Positions 25,161 through 33,599 of a DNA stretch of 64,000 nucleotides are shown here, in pieces (the stretch's first letter is position 1; each line of letters begins with the position of its first letter). Position numbers and translations under genes: made by a program. The notes under the pieces are model-generated. The model made no database searches. It had not been told where the DNA came from and was given only the letters and a program-made list of their open reading frames with translations. Location: contig JALSQZ010000045.1 in NCBI GenBank assembly GCA_026985055.1, forward strand, positions 1 through 64,000, written 5' to 3'. This DNA is from Sedimenticola sp. (GTDB taxonomy: Bacteria > Pseudomonadota > Gammaproteobacteria > Chromatiales > Chromatiaceae).

Positions 25161-26056
25161 CAGACCGCCTTCCTGACCCGGGAAGGGTCGCGATTCAGCG
25201 CCTTTAGCAGCAGCGCGGCAGACTGGATGCGTTTTTGCGGATCCACTTCCATGGCCCGGTCTATGGCTTCGAGAATGTGTCTCGGGTAGTGCTTGCCAAA
25301 GGCTTCTACTGCGGGAACCATGCTGTCCTTTGCGTGCCGCTCGGTTGCCGTGGGAGGCGGACGTCCCTCGATGCAGGTGCGCATGCTGGCGCCAATGGCA
25401 TAGATGTCTGTCCAGGGGCCGACCTTGGTGATGCCGCGATACTGCTCTATTGGCGAAAATCCGGGGGTGATGACCTGGGCTTTTTTCTTGCCTTCGCTGG
25501 TCAGGTGATATACCGCGCCAAAATCCAGCAACAAGGGTCTGCCGCCAGGACGGATGTGGATGTTGCCGGGTTTGATGTCCAGGTGCAGGTGCTGGGCATT
25601 GTGGATCAGCTCCAGTGCATCCAGCAGCGGCGGAAAAACAGTCATCAGGAAGCGGGTGCTGAGTCCTCCCTTGCGTCGTTTGATATAGCGCCCCAGGTTC
25701 TTGCCAGGCTGATAATCCATGACCAGATAGGCTGTGTCATTGTCCAGGAAGCAGTTGCGTACATTTACGATATTCGGATGGCGCAGCATGGCCAGCGCCT
25801 TGGCTTCGAGAAAGAACAGCCGCAGACCGCGGTAGAATTTGTCCCTGGCTTCGTCGTTACTGAAAGCAAGCTTGCCATGCTGGTCGCGGCTGCCGAATTT
25901 CTTGGGCATGTATTCCTTGATAGCCACTTCATCGTGAGTGTCATCTTCTTCACCAAGGTATATGAGGCTGAACCCACCACTGCCGATGAGTTTGTGCACC
26001 TTGTAATAATCCAGCCTTGTGCCCGGGGGCAGCGGCTCGCGTTTTTCCGATGACAT
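25160..26056 (-). CDS. Hanks-type serine/threonine protein kinase
   Basis: This is a 298-aa cytoplasmic kinase with no membrane segment or sensor domain. The Gly loop is LIGSGGFSLIYLG (24-36), Lys47 lies in VAIKEYMP, and Glu84 is in the C-helix region. The catalytic loop is HLHLDIKPGNIHI with Asp160 and Asn165, so the usual HRD Arg is Leu. DFG follows at 178-180, and TPGFSPIEQY is the activation/P+1 region. The C-terminus ends with a basic stretch. An RD-less catalytic loop suggests activity not controlled by activation-loop phosphorylation. Paired with the downstream PP2C gene. Confidence 0.92.
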   Translation of the reverse strand: MSSEKREPLPPGTRLDYYKVHKLIGSGGFSLIYLGEEDDTHDEVAIKEYMPKKFGSRDQHGKLAFSNDEARDKFYRGLRLFFLEAKALAMLRHPNIVNVRNCFLDNDTAYLVMDYQPGKNLGRYIKRRKGGLSTRFLMTVFPPLLDALELIHNAQHLHLDIKPGNIHIRPGGRPLLLDFGAVYHLTSEGKKKAQVITPGFSPIEQYRGITKVGPWTDIYAIGASMRTCIEGRPPPTATERHAKDSMVPAVEAFGKHYPRHILEAIDRAMEVDPQKRIQSAALLLKALNRDPSRVRKAV

Positions 26057-26147
26057 GACCGGTAATTTTAATTAAGGGCGTTTCAGAGTAAAGCAAAGTA
26101 TCATAAAGGAACTGAATTTTGCAGGAAATTCCTGGAGTATGTGACCC

Positions 26148-27014
26148 ATGATACGAAGTATGACCGCATTTGCGCGGGGCAGCCGGAATGCGGACGGCAT
26201 CGAGCTGGTTTGGGAGCTGCGCTCGGTGAATCACCGTTATCTGGAAGTGCAACCGCGTTTGCCCGAGGATTTTCGTCAGCTGGACAGCGCTGTGCGCCAG
26301 GCTGTCGCCCGGCGTCTGGGGCGGGGAAAAGTCGAATGTGGCCTGCGCTATCGTGCTGCCGGGGCCGACGTAGAAGCATTGCAGATCAATCAGAATTTGC
26401 TCGAACAGGTTCTTGGCGCGGTTGCGCAAATTCGGCAACGCCAGCCCGAACTGCGGGAGCCTGATATCATGCAGGTGCTGTCCTGGCCCGGAGTCGCCCT
26501 GGCCAGAGCCGCGGATCTGACACCTGTTCAGGAGCAGGCCATGGCCTTGCTGGACGAAACCCTGGAGGATCTTCTGGCGACCCGCGAACGGGAAGGCGCC
26601 CGTCTGGCCTCGCTTGTCGAATCGCGCTGCAAGTTGCTGCAGGAACAGGTGGACAGAGCGAGGAAGCGCATGCCCCAGGTCATCGCGTCCGTGCGTGAAC
26701 GTCTGAAGGCGCGCCTGAACGAGGTTTGTGACAATCTGGATGAACAGCGCCTGGAGCAGGAAATGGCGTTGCTTGCCCAGCGCCTGGACGTGGATGAGGA
26801 AATGGATCGTCTGGCGTCCCATCTCCAGGAGGTGCAGGAGGTTTTGCGGCGGGACGAACCCGTGGGCCGGCGTCTGGATTTTCTCATGCAGGAGCTGAAT
26901 CGCGAAGCCAATACCCTCGGATCCAAATCGGCCGACAGTGAAACCACCGCCATTTCGGTGGAAATGAAAGTGCTCATCGAACAGATGCGCGAACAGATAC
27001 AGAATATCGAATAG
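26148..27014 (+). CDS. yicC: YicC-family endoribonuclease
   Basis: This is a 288-aa YicC protein. The N-terminal signature is MIRSMTAFARGSRNADGIEL followed by WELRSVNHRYLEV. The C-terminal DUF1732 part is MDRLASHLQEVQEVLRRDEP, then GRRLDFLMQELNREANTLGS. YicC-type proteins have been reported to be endoribonucleases acting on RNA including small RNAs. It is followed closely by gmk, the classical arrangement. Its promoter region is shared with the divergent kinase gene. Confidence 0.93.
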   Translation: MIRSMTAFARGSRNADGIELVWELRSVNHRYLEVQPRLPEDFRQLDSAVRQAVARRLGRGKVECGLRYRAAGADVEALQINQNLLEQVLGAVAQIRQRQPELREPDIMQVLSWPGVALARAADLTPVQEQAMALLDETLEDLLATREREGARLASLVESRCKLLQEQVDRARKRMPQVIASVRERLKARLNEVCDNLDEQRLEQEMALLAQRLDVDEEMDRLASHLQEVQEVLRRDEPVGRRLDFLMQELNREANTLGSKSADSETTAISVEMKVLIEQMREQIQNIE

Positions 27015-27022
27015 GATTTATC

Positions 27023-27634
27023 ATGCAAGGCAATCTGTATATCGTTTCCGCGCCGTCTGGCGCAGGCAAAACCAGTCTCCTCAAGGCCCTGCTGGAGCAG
27101 GATTCGGGGCTCAGGCTTTCCATCTCCTATACCACCCGCGCGCCACGTCCGGGAGAGGAGGACGGTTTGCACTACCATTTTGTTTCCGTGGACGAGTTCA
27201 TGCGTCTGGCCGGAGAAGGGGCTTTTCTCGAACAGGCCCAGGTATTCGACAATTACTACGGCACCAGCCAGGCGTCAGTGCAGTCCCTGCTGGATGAAGG
27301 GTTTGACGTGATTCTTGAAATCGATTGGCAGGGGGCACGCCAGGTACGCAAGGTATTTCCCGGAGCCATCTCCATATTCATCGTCCCACCGTCGGTAGCG
27401 GCATTGCGCGAGCGCCTGGGCAAGCGCGGCCAGGATGACGAGGAGATCATAGAACGGCGCATGCGTGACGCCCGCAGCGAGCTTTCCCACTACGCAGAAT
27501 ACGACTATCTGGTAGTCAATGACGATTTTTCGGTCGCCGTAGATGAATTGCAGTGCATTGTTCGGGCGGAACGTCTGAAGCTGGTCAATAGCGCCAAACG
27601 CAATGCCCGGGCTTTGCAGGAAATGCTGGGTTAA
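27023..27634 (+). CDS. gmk: Guanylate kinase
   Basis: This is a 203-aa kinase phosphorylating GMP to GDP. The P-loop is VSAPSGAGKTSLLKALLEQ; GMP-binding segments are SISYTTRAPRPGEEDGLHYH and FLEQAQVFDNYYGTS; and VILEIDWQGARQVRKVFP, then RLGKRGQDDEEIIERRM form the lid region. Full length. It starts 8 nt after yicC. In many relatives rpoZ and spoT follow gmk directly; here they are 10 kb away, indicating a rearrangement. Confidence 0.97.
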   Translation: MQGNLYIVSAPSGAGKTSLLKALLEQDSGLRLSISYTTRAPRPGEEDGLHYHFVSVDEFMRLAGEGAFLEQAQVFDNYYGTSQASVQSLLDEGFDVILEIDWQGARQVRKVFPGAISIFIVPPSVAALRERLGKRGQDDEEIIERRMRDARSELSHYAEYDYLVVNDDFSVAVDELQCIVRAERLKLVNSAKRNARALQEMLG

Positions 27635-27639
27635 CCGTT

Positions 27640-28176
27640 TTATTCTTCAATCCGAACCCGCACGTCATCCAGCCAGCCCTTGCCCTGGTCGAGAAGCATT
27701 ACTCCAATGGACAGTTTTCCGGTGCCCTTGGGGATGGCTTTGGTGATTTCCACCCGGGTCCATTCGGTGTTTCCGGTAAGGGGACGGGAACGCGCCTGGG
27801 AAAGAATTCTGCCATCACTGGCCTGCAGGAAATTCAAGACCAGCCCCCAGCCGCCCTTGCCCACTTTTTCCGTGCGTAGCAGGGCGGAGAAATGCAGCTT
27901 CTTCCCATTTCCGCCGGGTAATTCCACGATCTGCCGGAGCAGGCCGAATATCTGTTTTTTCTTGCGTTCCATGCGGAAGCTGTGCTTGCCTTCCTTGAAT
28001 ACCTTGTCGTCGATAGCGGTTTCATAGGCGATGTTTCCGGCATGTTGCAATACAGTCCATCCCAGCGGATCCACGCCGGATTCCTCAAAACCGGGATTCC
28101 TGATTTCCAGTTGCCCGGCCAGGGCGGAAGACAGCAACAGGGGTAACAGGCAGACAGAGGCAAAGACGGGTTTCAT
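27640..28176 (-). CDS. Secreted carbohydrate-binding-module-like protein
   Basis: This is a 178-aa protein with a clear signal peptide (MKPVFASVCLLPLLLSSALA) and a single beta-sandwich-like domain: QLEIRNPGFEESGVDPLGWT, KEGKHSFRMERK, LHFSALLRTEKV, and GWLDDVRVRIEE at the end. The opening N-P-G-F-E and closing W-L-D-D-V-R-V are typical of CBM4/9-like (galactose-binding-like) domains. No enzyme domain is attached. ATG 28176 is chosen for the signal peptide. It lies downstream of rpoH on the same strand with a hairpin between, and is convergent with gmk. Function unknown. Confidence 0.72.
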   Translation of the reverse strand: MKPVFASVCLLPLLLSSALAGQLEIRNPGFEESGVDPLGWTVLQHAGNIAYETAIDDKVFKEGKHSFRMERKKKQIFGLLRQIVELPGGNGKKLHFSALLRTEKVGKGGWGLVLNFLQASDGRILSQARSRPLTGNTEWTRVEITKAIPKGTGKLSIGVMLLDQGKGWLDDVRVRIEE

Positions 28177-28250
28177 GAGGACTCCAGGGAAATTCTGAAT
28201 CAACCAGGATTTCGGCAAATTCAGACAGGCGCAAAAAAGAGCCGAGGGGC

Positions 28251-28282
28251 AACAATGCCTGCGTTGGGATGCAGGCATTGTT
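28251..28282. terminator. Hairpin between rpoH and the CBM-like gene
   Basis: AACAATGCCTGC and GCAGGCATTGTT form a 12-bp perfect stem with an 8-nt loop, 21 bp after the rpoH stop. There is no real T-run on the minus strand, so it may be an attenuator or a processing/stability hairpin and not a full rho-independent terminator. Confidence 0.6.
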
Positions 28283-28302
28283 GCATGGTAGAAAACACTT
28301 GA

Positions 28303-29151
28303 TCAGGCAGCGATTTTTTCCTGTAACTTGTTCATGGCCGCCTTTTCGATCTGGCGGATACGCTCAGCGGAAATACCGTACTCATCGGCCAGTTCGTGCA
28401 GGGTGGCTTTCTTCTCCGACAGCCAGCGGCGCCGCAGGATATCCTGGCTGCGTTCGTCCAGTTCCTGCAGGGCCGCATACAGACGTTCATTCTCGTCCCG
28501 TTCGGTGTCTGCGGCTTCAATGACGCTTTCCGGTTCCATGCGGGTATCCGGCAGATAACTCACGGGCGCCACATGCTCGTCATCATTGTCGCCTTCGCCA
28601 GCATCGAAAGCCATGTCGTAGTTGTTCAGGCGAGCCTCCATATTGCGCACTTCCTCGGGTTTTACCCCCAGATCACTGGCCACTTCCTGGATTTCCTGTT
28701 CACTGAACCACCCCAGACGCTTCTTGCTCGAGCGTAGGTTGAAGAACAGCTTGCGCTGCGCCTTGGTGGTGGCGATTTTCACGATGCGCCAGTTGCGCAG
28801 GATGAATTCATGGATTTCCGCCTTGATCCAGTGTACGGCGAAAGAAGCCAGACGCACCCCCACTTCGGGATCGAAACGGCGCACCGCCTTCATCAGACCC
28901 ACGGTGCCTTCCTGAATGAGATCCGGCTGGGGCAGGCCATAACCGGCATACTGGCGCGCGATGCGAACCACGAAGCGCAGATGGCTCATCACCAGTTGGC
29001 GTGCGGCCTCCAGATCTTTTTTCTCCCGCCAACGCACGGCCAGATCATGCTCTTCCTTTTGCGTAAGCATGGGCAGCTGAAAAGCCGCGCTTACATAGGA
29101 CTCCATGCTACCCGTGGGCATGGTGGCGGTTGCGAGTTGTTTGTTGTTCAT
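28303..29151 (-). CDS. rpoH: RNA polymerase heat-shock sigma factor RpoH (sigma-32)
   Basis: This is a 282-aa group 3 sigma factor directing heat-shock gene transcription. Region 2 has LVMSHLRFVVRIARQYAGYG and LPQPDLIQEGTVGLMKAV; the RpoH box is present as QRKLFFNLRSSKKRL; region 4 ends with LHELADEYGISAERIRQIEK. The length and box identify RpoH and not RpoD or RpoS. Its leader contains a CIRCE operator (29224-29250), so HrcA repression probably adds to the usual post-transcriptional control of sigma-32. ftsX, ftsE and ftsY lie upstream on the same strand, the usual gammaproteobacterial order. Confidence 0.97.
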   Translation of the reverse strand: MNNKQLATATMPTGSMESYVSAAFQLPMLTQKEEHDLAVRWREKKDLEAARQLVMSHLRFVVRIARQYAGYGLPQPDLIQEGTVGLMKAVRRFDPEVGVRLASFAVHWIKAEIHEFILRNWRIVKIATTKAQRKLFFNLRSSKKRLGWFSEQEIQEVASDLGVKPEEVRNMEARLNNYDMAFDAGEGDNDDEHVAPVSYLPDTRMEPESVIEAADTERDENERLYAALQELDERSQDILRRRWLSEKKATLHELADEYGISAERIRQIEKAAMNKLQEKIAA

Positions 29152-29223
29152 GTTCTGTTTTACCCCACAAAAATTGTTTACACGTATTAGGTTAGCATTG
29201 CTCCGGCGCCTTCGCCAGAAAAA

Positions 29224-29250
29224 TTAGCACTCATCATGTAAGAGTGCTAA
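29224..29250. promoter_or_regulatory. CIRCE element (HrcA operator) upstream of rpoH
   Basis: TTAGCACTC, nine bases, GAGTGCTAA: a perfect match to the CIRCE consensus, 72 bp upstream of the rpoH start codon. HrcA binds this inverted repeat and represses until heat or unfolded protein titrates GroEL. CIRCE normally sits before groESL or hrcA-dnaK operons. Here it places the sigma-32 gene itself under HrcA. Confidence 0.92.
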
Positions 29251-29320
29251 TCAATACAGAAGTTCCCTGTGGATAAATAAAAAAATATTGTGAAATATCA
29301 ATTGCTTGAAAGGCTGTTCA

Positions 29321-29471
29321 GGGCATCTCGAAAAATCGATATGCCCTTGCGGGACAGGGATGTCCCGCCATTTTCGATCACTTCAAGTGATTGAAAATGT
29401 GAGCAAAACGAAAATCGCATTTTCGGTTTGCGACGAGAAAAATTCCAAGGAAGGAATTTTTCGAGGTTCCC
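29321..29471. mobile_element. MITE-B, 151-bp copy
   Basis: GGGCATCTCGAAAAATCG at the left and AATTTTTCGAGGTTCCC at the right are imperfect inverted termini. TTCA flanks both sides (29317-29320 and 29472-29475), a 4-bp target duplication. An internal palindrome is centred on CACTTCAAGTG. It is inverted relative to the 21927-22078 copy. It lies between rpoH and ftsX, 70 bp from the CIRCE element. Confidence 0.85.
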
Positions 29472-29524
29472 TTCAGAGGCTGGAAATCTGCCTTGCAGAT
29501 GGTGTTGGCGGGTGCCGGATTGGT

Positions 29525-30487
29525 TCAATCTCCCGGTTCTGTGGTTCCCAGGTGCTGATTTACCGCAAGCCATGCGCCGAATATGCCCAGCAGCATACTC
29601 AGTCCCAGAACTGTGGTGGCCGTAGCCAGATCCAGTCCGCCCAGCTGAAAACTGCTCTGGTAGAGTTCCGCCAGGCGCCGGGCCGGGCCTCGCAGGCTCA
29701 GGGAAGCGAGCCAGATCAGGACAAGGGCGATGCTCCCGCCCAGCAGTCCATACCAGAAACCCTCATACAGGAAAGGACGCCGGACGAAGCTGTTGCTGCC
29801 GCCCACCAGCTTGATGATCTCTATCTCGTCCCGACGGCTCTGGATTTCCAGACGGATGGTGTTGCCGATGATGAGCAGAACCGCCAGCGCCAGAAGCAGG
29901 CTCAACAGAAGCGCAATTCGCTGCAGAATCCGGTTGATGCCCTGAAAGCGCTCCACCCATTGCATGTCCGCCAGGGCCAGTTCCACCTCGGGAAGGTTCT
30001 TGAGGTCGTTCAGCAGCGCTTCGATCTTTCCGGAGGCGGCGTTCGGGTCCGCGGGTTGGACGAGCAGCACATGCGGCAGGGGGTTGTGGTCGAGCAGATC
30101 CAGGGCGGAACCAAAGCCGGATTGCTGGCGGAACTCGGCCATGGCCTGGTCCGGCGTGATGTGTTCCACCTGGCCAATATCCGGCCGGGCCTCAAGAATC
30201 TGAACCAGCTTTAGCGCCTGTTGCTGACCGATGTCGTCCTTGAGAAAAACGGAAATGCTGGCTGCGCCATCCCAGTTGCCGGCCAGTTGCTGGAGATTGC
30301 CCACCAGCAAATGCAGGCCCAGGGGCAGGGCGATGGCAATACCCAGCACACTGAGGGTCATGAAACTGCCCAGAGGGCGCTGCGCAAGACGCCCCAGGCT
30401 GGAAAAGAACACCTGGGCATGACGAACCAGCCAGCCGGACAGGCTGAAGCGTCTTTTGAACCGGGCTTTTCGCTGGCGTTTGCTCAT
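29525..30487 (-). CDS. ftsX: Cell division protein FtsX
   Basis: This is a 320-aa inner-membrane partner of FtsE. It has a basic N-terminus ([14 protein letters not shown]), a first membrane helix (LGSFMTLSVLGIAIALPLGL), a periplasmic loop of about 100 residues, then three helices at about 170-320 (ILQRIALLLSLLLALAVLLI, YGLLGGSIALVLIWLASLSL and ATTVLGLSMLLGIFGAWLAV). FtsEX recruits and activates peptidoglycan hydrolases at the division site. Its start overlaps the ftsE stop as ATGA. A MITE-B copy starts 53 bp beyond its stop. Confidence 0.95.
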   Translation of the reverse strand: MSKRQRKARFKRRFSLSGWLVRHAQVFFSSLGRLAQRPLGSFMTLSVLGIAIALPLGLHLLVGNLQQLAGNWDGAASISVFLKDDIGQQQALKLVQILEARPDIGQVEHITPDQAMAEFRQQSGFGSALDLLDHNPLPHVLLVQPADPNAASGKIEALLNDLKNLPEVELALADMQWVERFQGINRILQRIALLLSLLLALAVLLIIGNTIRLEIQSRRDEIEIIKLVGGSNSFVRRPFLYEGFWYGLLGGSIALVLIWLASLSLRGPARRLAELYQSSFQLGGLDLATATTVLGLSMLLGIFGAWLAVNQHLGTTEPGD

Positions 30488-31152
30488 GGTTTGCCTGAAT
30501 CGTTTACCAGCCGCCCCTGATCCAGCACCAGAGTGCGCAGGCCCAAGGGTTCGATGAGCGCCAGATCATGGGTAGCAATGAGCAGGGTAACGCCCACCTG
30601 ATTGAATTGCTGGAACAGGTTCATGATTTCCCTGGACAGATCCGGATCGAGATTGCCCGTGGGTTCGTCCGCCAGTACGACAGGTGGCTTGCTCACCACG
30701 GCCCGGGCAATGCCCACCCGCTGCTGCTCGCCCCCGGAAAGGGTCAGTGGCAGGGCGCGGGCCTTTTTCAGCAGTCCCACCTTGTCCAGCGCCGCCTGCA
30801 CCCGGCGGCGGATTTCCTGATGCCTGACGCCCGCAACCACCAGCGGCAGAGCCACATTGTCGAACACGGTGCGATCCGTGAGCAGGCGATGATCCTGGAA
30901 AATCATGCCCACTTCGCGCCGCAGCAGGGGGATCTGGCGCGACTTGAGGCGGGTGAGGTTATGCCGGTTTACCCATACCTGTCCGCGGCTGCTGCGTTCC
31001 AGCAGCCCCACGAGCTTGAGCAAGGTGCTTTTCCCCGCTCCGGAATGACCAGTGAGAAATGCCATTTCACCGGTTTCGATATGCAGACTGACCTCCCGCA
31101 GGCCGCCGGAGCTGCCGGGATAGGTTTTGCTGACATTGTCGAAGCGGATCAT
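30484..31152 (-). CDS. ftsE: Cell division ATP-binding protein FtsE
   Basis: This is a 222-aa ABC ATPase. The opening [20 protein letters not shown] is typical; Walker A is [15 protein letters not shown], the signature [20 protein letters not shown], Walker [19 protein letters not shown], and the H-loop ATHD. It pairs with FtsX and couples ATP hydrolysis to septal cell-wall hydrolysis. Start and stop overlap the neighbouring ftsY and ftsX genes by 4 bp each. Confidence 0.96.
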   Translation of the reverse strand: MIRFDNVSKTYPGSSGGLREVSLHIETGEMAFLTGHSGAGKSTLLKLVGLLERSSRGQVWVNRHNLTRLKSRQIPLLRREVGMIFQDHRLLTDRTVFDNVALPLVVAGVRHQEIRRRVQAALDKVGLLKKARALPLTLSGGEQQRVGIARAVVSKPPVVLADEPTGNLDPDLSREIMNLFQQFNQVGVTLLIATHDLALIEPLGLRTLVLDQGRLVNDSGKP

Positions 31153-32135
31153 CCGTCGTTGTCTTCTCTTTCAAAAAGGGCGTCAACGAAGGCTCTGGGG
31201 TCGAATACTCTCAGGTCTTCCATGCTTTCTCCCACGCCGATGAAACGTATGGGAATGCCCATCTTTTCCGCAATGGCAAAGATGATGCCACCCCGGGCGG
31301 TGCCGTCCAGCTTGGTGAGGGTGATGCCGGTAAGAGGGATTGCCTTGCTGAACTGTTCCGCCTGATTGACCGCATTCTGCCCGGTAGTGGCGTCCACCAC
31401 CAGCATGACTTCGTGGGGCGCGTCCGGATCGATTTTCTTCATCACCCGCGCAATCTTGGCCAGTTCCTCCATGAGGTTGCTCTTGGTGTGCAGGCGACCG
31501 GCGGTATCGGCGATGAGTACATCGATACCGCGGGCGGTGGCTGCTGCCAGGGCATCATAGATCACCGAGGCGGAATCCGCTCCCGAGTGCTGGGCGATGA
31601 CGGGAATGTCATTGCGTTCCCCCCAGGTCTGCAACTGTTCCACTGCGGCAGCGCGAAAGGTGTCGCCCGCGGCAAGCATTACCGTCTGTCCCTCATCCTG
31701 CAGTTGTCTGGCCAGCTTGCCTATGGTGGTGGTCTTGCCTGCGCCGTTTATACCCACCATGAGAATTACCTGGGGATGGCCTGGGGCGGGCTGCTTCACC
31801 GGGGCATCCGCCTTTTCCAGGATTTCTTCCAGGAGCTGTTTGAGGGCCTCCACCAGCGCTTCGGGATCGGACAGGGTCTTGCGTTTCACCCGTTCCGTGA
31901 GTTCATCGATGATGCGCCGGGTAGCATCCACACCCACGTCGGCCGTAAGCAGCAGGGTTTCCAGATCTTCGAGCAGCTCGTCATCGATCTTTTTCCGCCC
32001 CAGCACCAGGCTGGCGAGTCCGTCGGTAAAGTTGGCCCGGGTACGCGCCAGGCCGGATTTCAAGCGCTGCAACAGGCCGGGCTTTTTCTGTTCTTCCCGG
32101 GGAGCCGATTTGTTTTTCTTGCCGAAGCCGAACAT
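31149..32135 (-). CDS. ftsY: Signal recognition particle receptor FtsY
   Basis: This is a 328-aa SRP-family GTPase docking ribosome-SRP complexes at the inner membrane. A short basic N-terminal region (MFGFGKKNKSAPREEQKKPG) replaces the long acidic A-domain of E. coli. The NG domain has G1 VILMVGINGAGKTTTIGKLA, then AAGDTFRAAAVEQLQTWGER, DTAGRLHTKSNLMEELAKI, TKLDGTARGG and IGVGESMEDLRVFDP. First gene of the ftsYEX run; divergent from the M16 peptidase genes. Confidence 0.96.
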   Translation of the reverse strand: MFGFGKKNKSAPREEQKKPGLLQRLKSGLARTRANFTDGLASLVLGRKKIDDELLEDLETLLLTADVGVDATRRIIDELTERVKRKTLSDPEALVEALKQLLEEILEKADAPVKQPAPGHPQVILMVGINGAGKTTTIGKLARQLQDEGQTVMLAAGDTFRAAAVEQLQTWGERNDIPVIAQHSGADSASVIYDALAAATARGIDVLIADTAGRLHTKSNLMEELAKIARVMKKIDPDAPHEVMLVVDATTGQNAVNQAEQFSKAIPLTGITLTKLDGTARGGIIFAIAEKMGIPIRFIGVGESMEDLRVFDPRAFVDALFEREDNDG

Positions 32136-32175
32136 GGTTTATTCCCATTGATTCCTTGGACAACAAGGACAGGTT

Positions 32176-32203
32176 TTGAAAGAATGGAACTTTACCATAT
32201 TTA
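32176..32203 (+). promoter_or_regulatory. Possible sigma-70 promoter for the M16 peptidase genes
   Basis: TTGAAA and TATTTA are spaced by 16 bp, 17 bp upstream of the ATG at 32220. The implied leader is very short, so this is only a candidate. Confidence 0.3.
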
Positions 32204-32219
32204 GTCTTTCGAACCGCCT

Positions 32220-33599
32220 ATGCGTAGTCTGTGGATCCTGTTGTTCTGCCTGTTCAGCCTGCCTGCATTGTCCGGGGGAGAAAAGGTGCAGGAGTTCATG
32301 CTGGACAATGGCATGAAGATCATTGTCAAACCGGATCACCGGGCACCCGTGGTGGTCAGTCAGGTCTGGTACAAGGTGGGTTCCAGTTACGAGCTGCCGG
32401 GAACTACGGGCGTGTCCCATGTCCTGGAACACATGATGTTCAAGGGTACGAAAAATGTACCACCAGACGAATTTTCACGCATTGTCGCCGCTCTGGGGGG
32501 AAGCGAGAATGCGTTCACCGGCGTCGATTACACCGCCTATTTCGAGACCCTGTCGAAGAAACATCTGGAACGGGCTCTGGAGCTGGAGGCGGATCGCATG
32601 CAGAATCTGCTGCTGGATGAAAAGGAATTCCAGCGCGAGGTTGCGGTGGTGCGTGAAGAACGTCGCCTGCGCACCGATGACGATCCCAATGGCCTGCTTT
32701 GGGAGCAGTTCAACGCCGTGGCCTGGCGCGTGTCTCCCTACCGCAATCCCGTGATTGGCTGGATGCATGACCTGGAAGTCATGACCCTGGCTGATCTGCA
32801 ACAATGGTATGACCAGTGGTATTCCCCGGACAATGCCCTGCTGGTAGTGGTGGGGGACGTGGTGCCTGGCGAAGTGCTGGCACTGGCGAAAAAGCATTTT
32901 GGCCCCATTCCCCCCCGGCCGCGCAAGGCCTGGCGGCAGCGCCCGGAGCCGCCGCAGAAAGGCCCGCTGCGCATGACGCTGCGGGTTCCGGCGGAGCAGC
33001 CCGTATTGCTCATGGGGTACAAGGTGCCGGCCATGGTGGATGCACAAGACCCGGCGGAAATCTATGCCCTGATGGTGCTCAATTCCATTCTTGGCGATGG
33101 TGACAGTTCCCGTCTGTCCGCCAGCGTGGTTCGCGAGCAGGGGCTGGCCGTATCCGCGAGCAGCAGCTATGACCCTTTCAGCCGCCTTTCCGGTTTGTTG
33201 GAGATCGAAGCCATTCCCGCGCAGGAAGCCGGGCTGGACGATTTGCAGGCAGGACTGCTCGCGCAGATAGAAAAGCTCAAGCAGGAACCGGTGAGCGCAA
33301 GGGAATTGCAGCGGGTCATCAATCGCACCCTGGCCGCCAGGGTATTTGCCAGGGATTCCATGTTCTATCAGGCCATGCTCATTGGCATGCGTGAAACCAA
33401 TGGCTACGACTGGCGCAGTCTGGAAGAGGAGCTCAAGCATATCCGCGCGGTGACTCCCGAACAGGTGCAGTCCGTGGCGCGAAAATATCTGGTGGAACAG
33501 GGATTGACCACAGCCCGTCTCGAACCGGTGAGCAAGGCGTCAACAGAAAGCGTAACGGACAAACCGGAAAAGGCCGCGAAGGGAGAGAAAAAATCATGA
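32220..33599 (+). CDS. M16-family zinc metallopeptidase (catalytic subunit)
   Basis: This is a 459-aa periplasmic pitrilysin-family peptidase with a signal peptide (MRSLWILLFCLFSLPALSGG). The inverted zinc motif HVLEH (H67, E70, H71) and the distal zinc ligand E147 in REERR are all present. The C-terminal tail is charged (SVTDKPEKAAKGEKKS). The next gene, overlapping as ATGA, encodes a second M16 protein lacking these residues. The two therefore match the catalytic/non-catalytic pair seen in mitochondrial-processing-peptidase-like bacterial heterodimers. Confidence 0.93.
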   Translation: MRSLWILLFCLFSLPALSGGEKVQEFMLDNGMKIIVKPDHRAPVVVSQVWYKVGSSYELPGTTGVSHVLEHMMFKGTKNVPPDEFSRIVAALGGSENAFTGVDYTAYFETLSKKHLERALELEADRMQNLLLDEKEFQREVAVVREERRLRTDDDPNGLLWEQFNAVAWRVSPYRNPVIGWMHDLEVMTLADLQQWYDQWYSPDNALLVVVGDVVPGEVLALAKKHFGPIPPRPRKAWRQRPEPPQKGPLRMTLRVPAEQPVLLMGYKVPAMVDAQDPAEIYALMVLNSILGDGDSSRLSASVVREQGLAVSASSSYDPFSRLSGLLEIEAIPAQEAGLDDLQAGLLAQIEKLKQEPVSARELQRVINRTLAARVFARDSMFYQAMLIGMRETNGYDWRSLEEELKHIRAVTPEQVQSVARKYLVEQGLTTARLEPVSKASTESVTDKPEKAAKGEKKS

